Below are positions 9,466-18,784 of a DNA stretch of 64,000 bases, in pieces. Location of the stretch: assembly GCA_018262195.1 (NCBI GenBank), contig JAGTRS010000012.1, positions 18,102-82,101 of the forward strand, written 5' to 3'. The notes under the pieces were generated by a model. That model had not been told where the DNA came from. It was given only the letters and a program-made list of their open reading frames with translations, and made no database searches. The stretch comes from Pseudomonadota bacterium. GTDB lineage: Bacteria > Pseudomonadota > Gammaproteobacteria > Burkholderiales > Rhodocyclaceae. Position numbers and translations under genes: made by a program. Numbering within the stretch: the first letter of the stretch is position 1; each line of letters opens with the position of its first letter.

Positions 9466-11004
9466 ATGGAAAACAAGGCTTCATTGCTGGATGAAAGTCC
9501 GGAAAGAATCACTCCCGTACAGGGCTGGCTACTCACCATTCTGGCCTGTGTCGGCACGACGATAATTGCCACGCCCTTGCTGGGGTATCTCGATCTGGCC
9601 AATATCGTCATGCTCTTCCTGCTCACCGTTCTGCTGGTCGCGGTGAAGCTGGGTCGCAATGCGGCCATCCTGGCCTCCATTCTCAGCGTTCTTCTGTTCG
9701 ACATTTTCTTCGTGCCGCCCCGCTTTTCACTGGCGGTCAGCAATATCCAGTATCTGGTTACTTTTGCCGTGATGCTGGTGACGGCGCTGATTACTGCCCA
9801 CCTTGCCGCAGGGTTGAGGCAGCGCGCGCTGGAATCCCAGTCGCGAGAAAAACGGGCCCAGGCCCTGTACCAATTGGCTCGTGAACTGGCCGGCACATTG
9901 ACGACCGGGCAAGTCATCGAAATAGCCCGGTCGTTCATCAGGACGCAACTGAATGCTCAGTCCGCAGTCCTGTTGCCGCATCCAGAAGATGAAGGGCTGA
10001 GCATCGTTCCACCATCAGAATCCCCGCCCATCGAGATGCATCTTGCTCTGGTGGCCTTTAAAAGTGGCCAGGTGGTGCGCAGCGACGAAGTGAGTGGCAT
10101 GGGCTATGCACCGCTGTATTTGCCACTGCGTGCCTCGATGCGGATGCGAGGTGTTCTGGCCATCCGGTTCGCCGACGATGTGGCAGAACCCTCAACCGAA
10201 ACCACCTTGTTACTGGAAACCCTGGCCTCCCTGATCGCGGTTGCCGTTGAGCGGCTCCATTACGTTGATGTGGCGCAGGCTACGCAAGTCAAAATGCTGA
10301 CCGAACGCCTGCGCAGTTCCATCCTGTCGGCACTCTCCCACGATCTGCGTACCCCGCTGACCGCCATGGTGGGCCTGGCCGACTCCTTGTTCCTGATCAA
10401 GCCGCCGTTACCCGTTACCGCCCTTGAAACGGCTCAGGCATTGCATGAACAAGCCGACCGGCTGGCCGGGCTGGTGGCCAATCTCCTCGACATGGCCCGC
10501 CTCAATGCCGGCGAGGTGACCCTGCGCCGGGAGTGGCAGCCGCTCGAGGAAGTGGTCGGTGCCGGCATCAAGTTATTGGGTAATGCCCTTGCCAATCACC
10601 CGGTCAAGGTCGACCTTCCCAGGGATTTGCCGCTCCTGGAGTTTGACGCCGTCCTGATCGAACGCGTGCTGTGCAATCTTCTGGAGAATGCTGCCAAGTA
10701 CTCCCCCGATGGCACGCCACTGCTGCTGGCAGCCGAGCAGGAGGCGGATGTGGTTCGGGTAAGCATCAGCGATCACGGCCCGGGATTTCCGGCCAAACGG
10801 CGTGACGACCTGTTCAAGATGTTTGTGCGGGGAGAAAGTGAATCCGGGAAGCCGGGAACCGGACTCGGTCTCGCCATCTGCAAAGCCATCGTGGAAGCCC
10901 ATGGCGGAACCATCAATGCCGATAACCGGCCCGATGGCGGTGCCTGTGTCAGCTTTACCCTGCCCAAGGGCATGCCGCCGGTAGTCGAGGAGGAACTGGC
11001 ATGA
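9466..11004 (+). CDS. short KdpD-like sensor histidine kinase (DUF4118-GAF-HisKA-HATPase)
   Basis: Membrane sensor kinase resembling the C-terminal half of KdpD. The 512-residue protein begins directly with the four-helix DUF4118 membrane block (about residues 18-110). A GAF-like segment follows (about 140-260), then HisKA with ALSHDLRTPL (His 292) and HATPase_c (NLLENAAKYSP, GTGLGLAICKA). The N-terminal KdpD and USP domains of full KdpD (about 900 residues) are absent. The ATG at 9466 follows a stretch with three TTTTTAC-like motifs. It overlaps the next gene by 4 nt. No kdpFABC is present; the downstream transporter is kup. Confidence 0.88.
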   Translation: MENKASLLDESPERITPVQGWLLTILACVGTTIIATPLLGYLDLANIVMLFLLTVLLVAVKLGRNAAILASILSVLLFDIFFVPPRFSLAVSNIQYLVTFAVMLVTALITAHLAAGLRQRALESQSREKRAQALYQLARELAGTLTTGQVIEIARSFIRTQLNAQSAVLLPHPEDEGLSIVPPSESPPIEMHLALVAFKSGQVVRSDEVSGMGYAPLYLPLRASMRMRGVLAIRFADDVAEPSTETTLLLETLASLIAVAVERLHYVDVAQATQVKMLTERLRSSILSALSHDLRTPLTAMVGLADSLFLIKPPLPVTALETAQALHEQADRLAGLVANLLDMARLNAGEVTLRREWQPLEEVVGAGIKLLGNALANHPVKVDLPRDLPLLEFDAVLIERVLCNLLENAAKYSPDGTPLLLAAEQEADVVRVSISDHGPGFPAKRRDDLFKMFVRGESESGKPGTGLGLAICKAIVEAHGGTINADNRPDGGACVSFTLPKGMPPVVEEELA

Positions 11005-11693
11005 ACGCGACACCCGCCAAAGTGCTGATCATCGAGGACGAAAAGCAGATTCGCCGCTTCGTGCGGGTTGCGGTCGAAGAAGAGGGTTGCCTGGTCAGCG
11101 AGGCCGAAACGATGAGCCAGGGGCTGCTTGAAGCCGGATCCCGGAAGCCCGACCTGTTGATTCTTGACCTCGGTCTGCCCGACGGGAATGGCATCGACCT
11201 GATCCGCGACTTGCGCAGCTGGTCGGATGTGCCGGTACTTATTCTTTCTGCCCGTTCGCAGGAGAACGACAAGATTGATGCGCTGGATGCTGGGGCCGAC
11301 GATTATCTGACCAAGCCCTTCAGCGTCGGCGAACTGCGGGCACGCGTCAGGGCTTTGCTGCGCCGCCGCAGTCGGAGCGGCGAGGCTGCATCTCCCGTCA
11401 TCGAGTTCGGGAAGGTCTCGGTGGATATGTCGCGTCGCGTGGTGGAGCGTGATGGCGAGCCAGTGCATCTGACGCCCATTGAATATCGCTTGCTTTCAAC
11501 CCTGCTGGCACACCCTGGCAAGGTACTGACCCAGCGCAATCTGCTGCGGGAAATCTGGGGCCCATCCTTCGTTGAGAGCAGCCATTACCTGCGAGTGTAT
11601 GTCGGACACTTGCGGCAAAAACTCGAAGACGATCCGACGCAACCGAAGCATTTCCTGACTGAAACCGGCGTCGGTTATCGCTTCCAGCCATAA
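11001..11693 (+). CDS. KdpE-like OmpR-family response regulator
   Basis: Partner of the preceding kinase, coupled by ATGA with GAGGAGG upstream. The 230-residue protein has a receiver domain (ED about 12-13, Asp about 56 in ILDLGLPDG, Lys in TKPFSV) and a winged helix (LTPIEYRLLSTLLAHPG, then HYLRVYVGHLRQKLEDDP and GVGYRF). The sequence pattern is that of KdpE. By context it probably controls kup (10 nt downstream) rather than a Kdp ATPase; this is inference. Confidence 0.9.
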   Translation: MNATPAKVLIIEDEKQIRRFVRVAVEEEGCLVSEAETMSQGLLEAGSRKPDLLILDLGLPDGNGIDLIRDLRSWSDVPVLILSARSQENDKIDALDAGADDYLTKPFSVGELRARVRALLRRRSRSGEAASPVIEFGKVSVDMSRRVVERDGEPVHLTPIEYRLLSTLLAHPGKVLTQRNLLREIWGPSFVESSHYLRVYVGHLRQKLEDDPTQPKHFLTETGVGYRFQP

Positions 11694-11703
11694 CGGGGAT
11701 TTC

Positions 11704-13584
11704 ATGCAAAAAGAACAAGACAAGAAGCGTCTGGCGACGCTGACGCTGGCCGCCCTCGGGGTTGTTTATGGTGACATTGGCACCAGCCCCCTGTATTCCA
11801 TCAAGGAGGTATTTGGCGGAGCCCACCATCCGGTGCCGATTACGCCGGATAACGTCCTCGGCATTCTGTCGCTATTCTTCTGGTCGCTCATCATCGTGGT
11901 GACACTGAAATACGTGTTCTTCATCATGCGAGCCAATAACCGGGGCGAGGGCGGCATCATCGCGCTGATGACCCTGGCAATGCACAAGGGGGTTGCCGGT
12001 TCCTGGCAACAAAAGATGCTGGTGATGCTCGGCTTGTTTGGTGCTGCGTTGTTCTATGGGGACGGCATCATCACACCCGCCATTTCAGTCCTCTCGGCGG
12101 TCGAGGGGCTGGAAATACTGACCCCGGCCTTCAAGCCGTACATCATGCCCATTACGCTGATCACGCTGGTCGGGTTGTTTGTCTTCCAGCGTCGCGGGAC
12201 GGCCAGCGTTGGCGCACTGTTCGGGCCGGTCATGCTGCTCTGGTTTGCCGTGCTGGCTATCCTCGGGGCTGCTGCCATTATCGATAACCCGGCGGTTCTC
12301 GCGGCCCTCAACCCAGTGCACGCGTTCCGATTCCTGACCGGCAATTCCCTGCTCGGCTTCTTCGCGCTGGGGGCGGTGGTGCTGTGCATCACTGGTGGTG
12401 AAGCACTGTATGCCGACATGGGGCATTTCGGTGCGAAGCCGATTCAGTATGCCTGGCTGGGGTATGTCCTGCCGGCATTGCTCCTCAACTATTTTGGTCA
12501 GGGCGCCCTCCTGTTGGCTGACCCGGCCAGCGTCGAAAATCCGTTTTATCTGCTCGCTCCGGAGTGGGGGCGATATCCCCTGGTTGCCCTGGCGACCGTG
12601 GCGACGGTGATTGCATCGCAAGCTGTGATCTCAGGTGCGTTCTCCATCACCCAGCAGGCCATTCAGCTCGGCTACACGCCGCGTCTGGAAATCCAGCACA
12701 CCTCTGATCGGGAAATCGGACAGATCTACCTGCCGGCGATCAACTGGATGATGCTCATTGCCATCATCGCGCTGGTCATCGAATTCGGCTCCTCTTCCAA
12801 CCTGGCAGCGGCCTACGGGATTGCCGTCACCGGCACGATGCTGATTACCAATATCCTGGCCATCGCCGTTGCCGTGCGGCTCTGGAACTGGAGTCCCACC
12901 CGGGCAATCCTGGGTGCCACGCCTTTCATCTGCATTGATCTGGGCTTCTTCCTGGCCAATTCCGTCAAGATTCCCGATGGCGGCTGGTTCCCGCTTGTCT
13001 TTGGTCTGGCGGTCTTCATCCTGCTGACGACCTGGAAGCGGGGGCGCGAATTGCTCGGGCTGCGCCTGGCGGCCGATGCCATGCAGTTGAAGCCCTTTGC
13101 CACCGATATCGTTGGCAGTGGCGTTGAGCGAGTTTCGGGAACCGCCATTTTCATGACACCCGATCCGGAACTGGTGCCCCACGCCATGCTGCACAGCCTG
13201 AAACACTACAAGGCCCTGCACGAGCAGGTCATCGTGATGAGTGTGAAGGTCTTCGATGTGCCCCATGTACCGGATGTGGATCGCGTCGAGGTGCATCGTC
13301 TGAGCAATAATTTCAGCCAGGTTGTCGTGCAGTATGGCTTCAAGGACGAACCGGATATTCCCGCGGCGCTGGCGTTGTGTCGGGAGTCAGGCCTGGCTAT
13401 CGAACCGATGGATACCTCCTTCTTCCTGGGGCGCGAGACCTTGATTCCGAAACTGGGTTCCGAGATGGCTTACTGGCGGGAGCTCTTGTTCGTGGCGATG
13501 TTCCGTAATGCCGGCAGTGCAACGGCTTTCTTCAAGATTCCGTCGAATCGCGTTGTCGAGCTTGGTTCGCAAGTGGTGCTTTGA
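11704..13584 (+). CDS. kup: low-affinity potassium uptake protein Kup
   Basis: K+/H+ symporter of the inner membrane. The 626-residue protein has about 12 membrane segments, the N-terminal family signature LGVVYGDIGTSPLYSIKE, and the conserved FFALGAVVLCITGGEALYAD and GHFGAKPIQYAW regions. A soluble C-terminal domain starts near residue 455. Length is typical. It is the third gene of a likely kdpD-like/kdpE-like/kup operon. Confidence 0.95.
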   Translation: MQKEQDKKRLATLTLAALGVVYGDIGTSPLYSIKEVFGGAHHPVPITPDNVLGILSLFFWSLIIVVTLKYVFFIMRANNRGEGGIIALMTLAMHKGVAGSWQQKMLVMLGLFGAALFYGDGIITPAISVLSAVEGLEILTPAFKPYIMPITLITLVGLFVFQRRGTASVGALFGPVMLLWFAVLAILGAAAIIDNPAVLAALNPVHAFRFLTGNSLLGFFALGAVVLCITGGEALYADMGHFGAKPIQYAWLGYVLPALLLNYFGQGALLLADPASVENPFYLLAPEWGRYPLVALATVATVIASQAVISGAFSITQQAIQLGYTPRLEIQHTSDREIGQIYLPAINWMMLIAIIALVIEFGSSSNLAAAYGIAVTGTMLITNILAIAVAVRLWNWSPTRAILGATPFICIDLGFFLANSVKIPDGGWFPLVFGLAVFILLTTWKRGRELLGLRLAADAMQLKPFATDIVGSGVERVSGTAIFMTPDPELVPHAMLHSLKHYKALHEQVIVMSVKVFDVPHVPDVDRVEVHRLSNNFSQVVVQYGFKDEPDIPAALALCRESGLAIEPMDTSFFLGRETLIPKLGSEMAYWRELLFVAMFRNAGSATAFFKIPSNRVVELGSQVVL

Positions 13585-13680
13585 TGGAAGGGGATGGCTG
13601 CCGTTCCGGATAACGATTGACGCGATGGCATGCCATCGCCCAGACTCGTACAGTTCAATCGATTAATCGGACTTACGAAA

Positions 13681-14457
13681 ATGCCCACCAGCAACTGGCA
13701 TATTTATGATCACTACGGCTATGCCTTTCTGGCCGTTGTCGGGACCTTTGGCGCGGTCGCTGCTGTCCAGTGGGTGCTGCACCGGCCGCGCTGGGCTGGC
13801 TGGATCGGCTCTTTGCAGGGGGTGGCGCCGCCTTTCATCAACATTATCGGGGTGCTGTTCGGCCTGACCCTGGCCTTCCTGGCCAATGACACCTGGAGTG
13901 CCCATGACCGGGCGATGAATGCCGTGTTCAAGGAGGCCGACTCGCTGCGCAGTATCGGCATTCTGTCCCGCCAGTTGGCCGAGCCTTTACGTAGCGAAGT
14001 GGGCGTCGCGCTCTCCCGCTACGGTCGGGCCAGTGCGGCCGAATGGCCGATGCTGGCGGCCCGCCAGTCGAGCGCTGAAGTGACCGCTTTGGCCGATTCG
14101 CTGCTTACCCTGCTTGCCAGCCCGAAGATTGTCGCCAGCGCCGGGGAGAACGTGCAGGCCCTGATGCTGCGCAAGGCGATCGAAATTCGCGATGAGCGCG
14201 ATTTGCGCATCGGCCTGAGCCAGACCCACGTCAATCCGCTTAAATGGCTGGGCATGGCTTTCCTCGGTTTCCTGACCCTGCTTTCCGTATCCGTTGTGCA
14301 CGTCGACAAACCGCGTGCAGCGATGGTCGCCGTCATTCTTTTTGCGCTCGCCGCCGCCCCGACTGCCGCCATCGTGTTGATCCAGGGCAATCCGTTCCAG
14401 CAGCCGACCTCAGTGAATCCAGCACCGATTCTCGAAGCGGTTGGCGATCAGCATTGA
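13681..14457 (+). CDS. DUF4239-like (bestrophin-like) membrane protein
   Basis: Function unknown. The 258-residue protein has an N-terminal membrane helix (YAFLAVVGTFGAVAAVQWVL), a second segment with PFINIIGVLFGLTLAFLANDTW typical of DUF4239 proteins, and two C-terminal helices (WLGMAFLGFLTLLSVSVV and MVAVILFALAAAPTAAIVLIQ). A soluble helical region lies between. The frame is open from 13630, but MPTSNWH at 13681 fits the family start better. The ribosome site is weak in either case. Confidence 0.6.
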   Translation: MPTSNWHIYDHYGYAFLAVVGTFGAVAAVQWVLHRPRWAGWIGSLQGVAPPFINIIGVLFGLTLAFLANDTWSAHDRAMNAVFKEADSLRSIGILSRQLAEPLRSEVGVALSRYGRASAAEWPMLAARQSSAEVTALADSLLTLLASPKIVASAGENVQALMLRKAIEIRDERDLRIGLSQTHVNPLKWLGMAFLGFLTLLSVSVVHVDKPRAAMVAVILFALAAAPTAAIVLIQGNPFQQPTSVNPAPILEAVGDQH

Positions 14458-14545
14458 GCGCAAAAACAATGCTGATCGTACCGCTTGGTGCCGGAAGATA
14501 CTCCCGAGAAGCCCATTCAAGTGCCATCCCCGGCTGGGAAACGAA

Positions 14546-14573
14546 TTGACAAAAATGTAGTATTTGATATATT
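14546..14573 (+). promoter_or_regulatory. sigma70 promoter of the HD-GYP gene
   Basis: TTGACA (14546-14551) and TATATT (14568-14573) with a 16-bp spacer in an AT-rich island. It lies inside the upstream extension of the reading frame, so the true start codon must be downstream. Confidence 0.75.
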
Positions 14574-14610
14574 GTATTTGGCTCAGGCGTTCAATATTCA
14601 GGACAAATTC

Positions 14611-15768
14611 GTGACGCAGACTCCGATCCATCCTCAACATGAAATGACCATTCTGGTCGTTGATGACACGCCCTTCAATCTGACACTGATGTCGGCGGTC
14701 CTCAAGAAGCATTACAACGTCAAAGAGGCTTCTTCAGGCGTTGATGCGCTGGCGATGATCCGCTCGGGGCCAATGCCGGATCTCATCCTGCTCGACATCA
14801 TGATGCCCAAAATGGATGGCTACGAGGTCTGCCGGCAACTCAAGGCTGATCCTGCGACGGCCAATATCCCGGTAATCTTCCTGACGGCCAACGTTTCCAG
14901 CGACGATGAAGAGAAAGGCTTTGAACTCGGGGCGGTCGATTACATCACCAAGCCGATCAAGCAGCGGGTTGTGCTGGCCCGGATCAAGACGCATCTCCAG
15001 CTCAAGGCCTCGGCGGATTTTCTCGAAGACAAGGCGGCCTATCTGGAAAACGAGGTGGCACGCCGCTCTCAGGAGATCGAGGCAATTCAGGATGTCACCA
15101 TCCTCGCCATGGCCTCAATGGCCGAAACGCGGGATAACGAAACCGGCAACCACATCCGGCGTACCCAGTTTTATGTTCGCGCCCTGGCCGAAAAGCTGCG
15201 CCAGCATCCACGCTTCTCAAGCTTCCTCTCCGAGCGAACCATCAACATGCTGTTCAAGTCAGCGCCGTTGCACGATATCGGCAAGGTTGGCATCCCGGAC
15301 CACATCCTGCTCAAGCCAGGCCGCTTCACGCCTGAGGAGTTCGAGGTCATGAAGGCGCATACGACTCTGGGGCGCGATGCGATCATCAATGCCGAACGCC
15401 GCCTGGGGATCAGCGTCGAGTTCCTGAAATACGCCAAGGAGATTGCCTACAGTCATCAGGAGAAATGGGATGGCAGTGGCTACCCGGAAGCACTGGCCGG
15501 TGATGCGATTCCTGTTTCGGCCCGCATCATGGCGGTGGCCGATGTTTACGACGCACTAATCAGCCGTCGCCCGTACAAGAACCCTTTCCCGCATGACAAG
15601 GCGGTCGAGATGATCATCGAGGGGCGGGGCAGCCACTTCGATCCCGATATGGTCGATGCCTTCGTCGAACTTCAGGACGAATTCTTCGCCATCAGCCAGC
15701 GCTATGCCGACAGCGACGCGGATATCGAGGAAAAGACGCGTCAGATCGAACGGATGCGCAGCACCTGA
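14611..15768 (+). CDS. response regulator with HD-GYP domain (cyclic-di-GMP phosphodiesterase)
   Basis: Predicted to hydrolyse c-di-GMP under control of an unidentified kinase. Receiver domain: VVDDTPFN, Asp in LLDIMMPKMDGYE, Lys in TKPIKQ. A coiled linker leads to the HD-GYP domain with NHIRRTQ, PLHDIGKVGIPDHIL, KPGRFTPEE, HQEKWDGSGYP and ADVYDAL, so all metal ligands appear present. The frame is open to 14485, but a consensus promoter at 14546-14573 lies inside that extension. The GTG at 14611 (AGGA 7 nt upstream) is therefore chosen, giving 385 residues; an ATG at 14641 is the alternative. Confidence 0.88.
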   Translation: MTQTPIHPQHEMTILVVDDTPFNLTLMSAVLKKHYNVKEASSGVDALAMIRSGPMPDLILLDIMMPKMDGYEVCRQLKADPATANIPVIFLTANVSSDDEEKGFELGAVDYITKPIKQRVVLARIKTHLQLKASADFLEDKAAYLENEVARRSQEIEAIQDVTILAMASMAETRDNETGNHIRRTQFYVRALAEKLRQHPRFSSFLSERTINMLFKSAPLHDIGKVGIPDHILLKPGRFTPEEFEVMKAHTTLGRDAIINAERRLGISVEFLKYAKEIAYSHQEKWDGSGYPEALAGDAIPVSARIMAVADVYDALISRRPYKNPFPHDKAVEMIIEGRGSHFDPDMVDAFVELQDEFFAISQRYADSDADIEEKTRQIERMRST

Positions 15769-15782
15769 TCGGGTGCTCCTGC

Positions 15783-15801
15783 CTGCCACGCCGGGTGGCA
15801 G
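15783..15801. terminator. hairpin between convergent genes
   Basis: CTGCCAC/GTGGCAG (15783-15789 and 15795-15801) lies in the 56-base gap between the HD-GYP gene and purT. It has no T-run, so a terminator role is only possible. Confidence 0.3.
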
Positions 15802-15824
15802 CACCGCCCACCCGATGTCCTGTT

Positions 15825-17024
15825 TCACTCCTTGATCGGCTGGACCTTGCTCGCCGCCAGCTTGGCCCGTTCCCGGGCCTGATCGGTGTTGTCGCCATTG
15901 GCGACAGCAACCCCCATGCGCCGCTTCTTGAACGCTTCCGGCTTGCCGAATAGCCGCAGGTCGGTGCGCGGCACCGCCAGCGCCTGCTCCAGCCCTTCGA
16001 AGGCAATACCCTTTTCTTCCATGCCGCCGTAGATGACCGCCGAGGCGCCCACTTCGCGCAAGGCGGTATCGACGGGCAGGCCGAGGATGGCGCGGGCGTG
16101 TAGTTCGAATTCCGAGAAGCGCTGCGAACAGAGCGTGACCAGCCCGGTATCGTGCGGCCGGGGGCTGACTTCCGAGAACCAGACCATGTCACCCTTGACG
16201 AACAATTCAACGCCGAACAGGCCGCGGCCACCCAGGTTGCCGGTGACGGCGGCGGCGATTTCCTGCGCCCGATGCAGGGCGGCCGGGGTCATCGCCTGCG
16301 GCTGCCATGATTCGACATAGTCGCCGCCGATCTGCACGTGGCCGATTGGCTCGCAGAAGTGAGTCACCACTTCTCCGCTGGTGTTCCGGGCGCGGACGGT
16401 GAGCAGGGTGATTTCGTAATCGAAGTCGATGAAGCCCTCGACGATGACCCGGCCCTGATTGACCCGGCCACCACTGGCCGCGTAATCCCAGGCTTTCTGG
16501 ACATCGTCCGGACCGCGCAGCAGCGACTGGCCCTTGCCGGACGATGACATGGTGGGTTTGACGATGCAGGGGTAGCCAATACCGGCATCGATGGCAGCCT
16601 GCAGTTCGGCCAGTGAATCAGCAAATTGGTACGGCGAGGTCGGCAGGCCGAGTTCCTCGGCAGCCAGCCGGCGGATGCCTTCGCGGTTCATGGTCAGCTT
16701 GGCGGCACGGGCGGTCGGGATCACTTCGGCCAGGCCGGCCGCTTCGATCTCGACCAGCGTGTCGGTGGCAATGGCTTCGATTTCCGGCACGATCAGGTGC
16801 GGCTTTTCCTGCTCGACCAGCTGGCGCAGCGCTGCACCGTCGGTCATCGAAATGACGTGGGCGCGATGGGCCACCTGATGGCCCGGGGCGTTTTCGTAGC
16901 GGTCGACGGCGATCACTTCTACGCCCAGGCGCTGCAGCGCGATGATCACTTCCTTGCCGAGTTCGCCGGCACCGAGCAGCATGACGCGCAGGGCTGAGGG
17001 GGAAAGCGGGGTGCCGATTTTCAT
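15825..17024 (-). CDS. purT: formate-dependent phosphoribosylglycinamide formyltransferase (GAR transformylase 2)
   Basis: ATP-grasp enzyme making formyl-GAR from GAR, formate and ATP in purine synthesis. The 399-residue protein has an N-terminal PreATP-grasp domain ([21 protein letters not shown]), the ATP-grasp core ([34 protein letters not shown]) and the metal-binding [25 protein letters not shown]. Length is as in E. coli PurT (392). GAGGC precedes the ATG. It diverges from the ArnT-family gene. Confidence 0.95.
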   Translation of the reverse strand: MKIGTPLSPSALRVMLLGAGELGKEVIIALQRLGVEVIAVDRYENAPGHQVAHRAHVISMTDGAALRQLVEQEKPHLIVPEIEAIATDTLVEIEAAGLAEVIPTARAAKLTMNREGIRRLAAEELGLPTSPYQFADSLAELQAAIDAGIGYPCIVKPTMSSSGKGQSLLRGPDDVQKAWDYAASGGRVNQGRVIVEGFIDFDYEITLLTVRARNTSGEVVTHFCEPIGHVQIGGDYVESWQPQAMTPAALHRAQEIAAAVTGNLGGRGLFGVELFVKGDMVWFSEVSPRPHDTGLVTLCSQRFSEFELHARAILGLPVDTALREVGASAVIYGGMEEKGIAFEGLEQALAVPRTDLRLFGKPEAFKKRRMGVAVANGDNTDQARERAKLAASKVQPIKE

Positions 17025-17131
17025 GGTTTGCCTCGAAGGTCGATGGAGAAAGTCGGGCGAATTTAGGCGTCGGCTGCAGCAACGTCAAGTCGGCACAATG
17101 CCGGTGGTCGGGGAAGCTGGCTGCCCTGCCT

Positions 17132-17137
17132 TATAAT
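17132..17137 (+). promoter_or_regulatory. TATAAT just upstream of the ArnT-family start codon
   Basis: A perfect TATAAT ends six bases before the ATG at 17144, and there is no ribosome-binding site between them. A start of transcription at or next to the ATG (leaderless mRNA) is implied. No convincing -35 was seen. Confidence 0.4.
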
Positions 17138-17143
17138 GCCGCG

Positions 17144-18784
17144 ATGCAAGCCAGACCACTCCTTCACTCCATCGAGCGCTTCCTGCTGTCGCCGTTCAGC
17201 CTGGTGCTGGCGATCGTGATTGCCTTCGTGCTCAATGCCTATAGCCTGCCGCTGACCGACGTCGACGAAGGGGCGTTTTCCGAGGCAACGCGCGAAATGA
17301 TGGCGCGCGGCAACCTGATCTCGCCGACCCTGAACGATGCGCCGCGCCACGACAAGCCGATCCTGATCTACTGGGCGCAGGCCGTGTCGGTCAGCGTGCT
17401 TGGCGTCAGTGAAATCGGCTTCCGGCTACCGTCGATCATTGCCAGCATTCTCTGGCTGGTCTTCCTCTACCGCTTCTGCCTGCGCCATGCCGACCGGCGA
17501 ACTGCCCAGGTCGCTTCGCTGGTCATGGCCTTGTCGCTGGCGGTTGGCTTCATCGCCAAGGCCGCGATTTCGGATGCCCTGCTCAATCTGTTCATCGCCC
17601 TGTCGATGTTCGGTATCTACGATTTCTTCTGTGCCAGTCGGGATGGCAAGAGCCCAAAACAGATCCGCCGGCTCCTGTTCTTCGTCTATGCCATGCTCGG
17701 CCTTGGGTTCCTGACCAAGGGGCCGGTTGCCGTGATGTTCCCGCTGCTGATCAGCGGCATCTTCTTTGTTTCGGCCGGTGCCTGGCGCGACTGGTTGAAG
17801 GCCGCCTTTTTCTGGCCGGGTTGGCTGCTCTTCCTGGCCATTGTTGTGCCCTGGCATGTGTTGGTCTATCTCGATCAGGGCGACGCCTTCTTCCGTGGCT
17901 TCTATCTGAAACACAACCTGAACCGCTACTCCAATACCTTCGAAGGGCATGGCGGCAAGTGGTATTACTACCTCGTCGTGCTGCCTTTCGTGCTGATGCC
18001 TTTCACCGGCTGGCTGTTCGCCATCGTCGGCAAGCTGCTCAAGAAACTGCGCTCGGCGCCGCTCGGCATGGCTTCTGGCGAAGGCCTGCTGGAACGCTAT
18101 CTTGTCCTGTGGTTCGTGGTCGTCTTCGGCTTCTTCTCCTTCTCCGGGACGCAGCTGCCGCACTACCTTCTTTATGGCTGCACGCCGGTGTTCATCCTGC
18201 TCGCCCGTTATCGACCCGAGTTCGAACGCCGCTGGCTGGCCTATGTGCCACTGATAGCCTTTGCCCTGCTGCTCGCCGCGCTGCCAGAAGTGCTGGTCTT
18301 TGCTGCCGGCAAGGCCGCCAAGCCCTTTGAAAAAATGCTGCTCGACGGGCTGGTTGCCGCATTCTCCGACGAGGCGCGCTGGTTGTTGCCTCTGCTGGCA
18401 GTCGCCGTCATCGCGCTCGCCCTTTGGCGCGCCCTGCCGGTCTGGCAGGGACTGGTCATCGCCGGCCTGCTGCAGGCGCTGGTCGTTGCAACGGTCATCG
18501 CGCCACGTGTAATTGGTGTGACTCAAGGTCCGATCCGCGAGGCAGCCATGGTTGCCCAGCAAAGTGGCGGTACGGTGGTGGCCTGGCGCATCATCATGCC
18601 CAGCTTCAGCGTCTATCGTCAGTCGGCGACCCCGACCCGGATACCTGTCGAGGGCGAACTGGTGCTGACCCGTACCGACCGCCAGCATGAGGTGCAAAAG
18701 CTGCTGGCGCCGGGGCTGGTACTACGTGAGGTTTATCAACGTAGCTTCGTCACTCTGGCTCGCGTCGAACCAGGGAAGCCGTAA
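17144..18784 (+). CDS. ArnT/PMT-family membrane glycosyltransferase
   Basis: Multi-span GT-C enzyme (546 residues, about 11-12 membrane helices) of the ArnT/dolichyl-phosphate-mannose mannosyltransferase family. These enzymes move a sugar from a polyprenyl-phosphate donor to lipid A or protein. The catalytic acidic loop is present near residue 40: TDVDEGAFSEATREMMARG, followed by DAPRHDKPILIYW. A periplasmic C-terminal region follows. It shares one base with the PAP2 gene (TAATG), so the pair may act on undecaprenyl-linked substrates together. No other arn genes are in the window, so the sugar is not known. Confidence 0.82.
   Translation: MQARPLLHSIERFLLSPFSLVLAIVIAFVLNAYSLPLTDVDEGAFSEATREMMARGNLISPTLNDAPRHDKPILIYWAQAVSVSVLGVSEIGFRLPSIIASILWLVFLYRFCLRHADRRTAQVASLVMALSLAVGFIAKAAISDALLNLFIALSMFGIYDFFCASRDGKSPKQIRRLLFFVYAMLGLGFLTKGPVAVMFPLLISGIFFVSAGAWRDWLKAAFFWPGWLLFLAIVVPWHVLVYLDQGDAFFRGFYLKHNLNRYSNTFEGHGGKWYYYLVVLPFVLMPFTGWLFAIVGKLLKKLRSAPLGMASGEGLLERYLVLWFVVVFGFFSFSGTQLPHYLLYGCTPVFILLARYRPEFERRWLAYVPLIAFALLLAALPEVLVFAAGKAAKPFEKMLLDGLVAAFSDEARWLLPLLAVAVIALALWRALPVWQGLVIAGLLQALVVATVIAPRVIGVTQGPIREAAMVAQQSGGTVVAWRIIMPSFSVYRQSATPTRIPVEGELVLTRTDRQHEVQKLLAPGLVLREVYQRSFVTLARVEPGKP

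Noticed and set aside
9466..11004. KdpD-like gene as a decayed pseudogene
   Set aside because: The frame is intact with its own start, a coherent domain order and a coupled regulator; it is a short variant, not a fragment.
17426..18697. Long minus-strand frame (423 codons) opposite the ArnT-family gene
   Set aside because: Antisense shadow of a well-supported membrane enzyme; composition rich in Gln, Arg and Gly with no domain.
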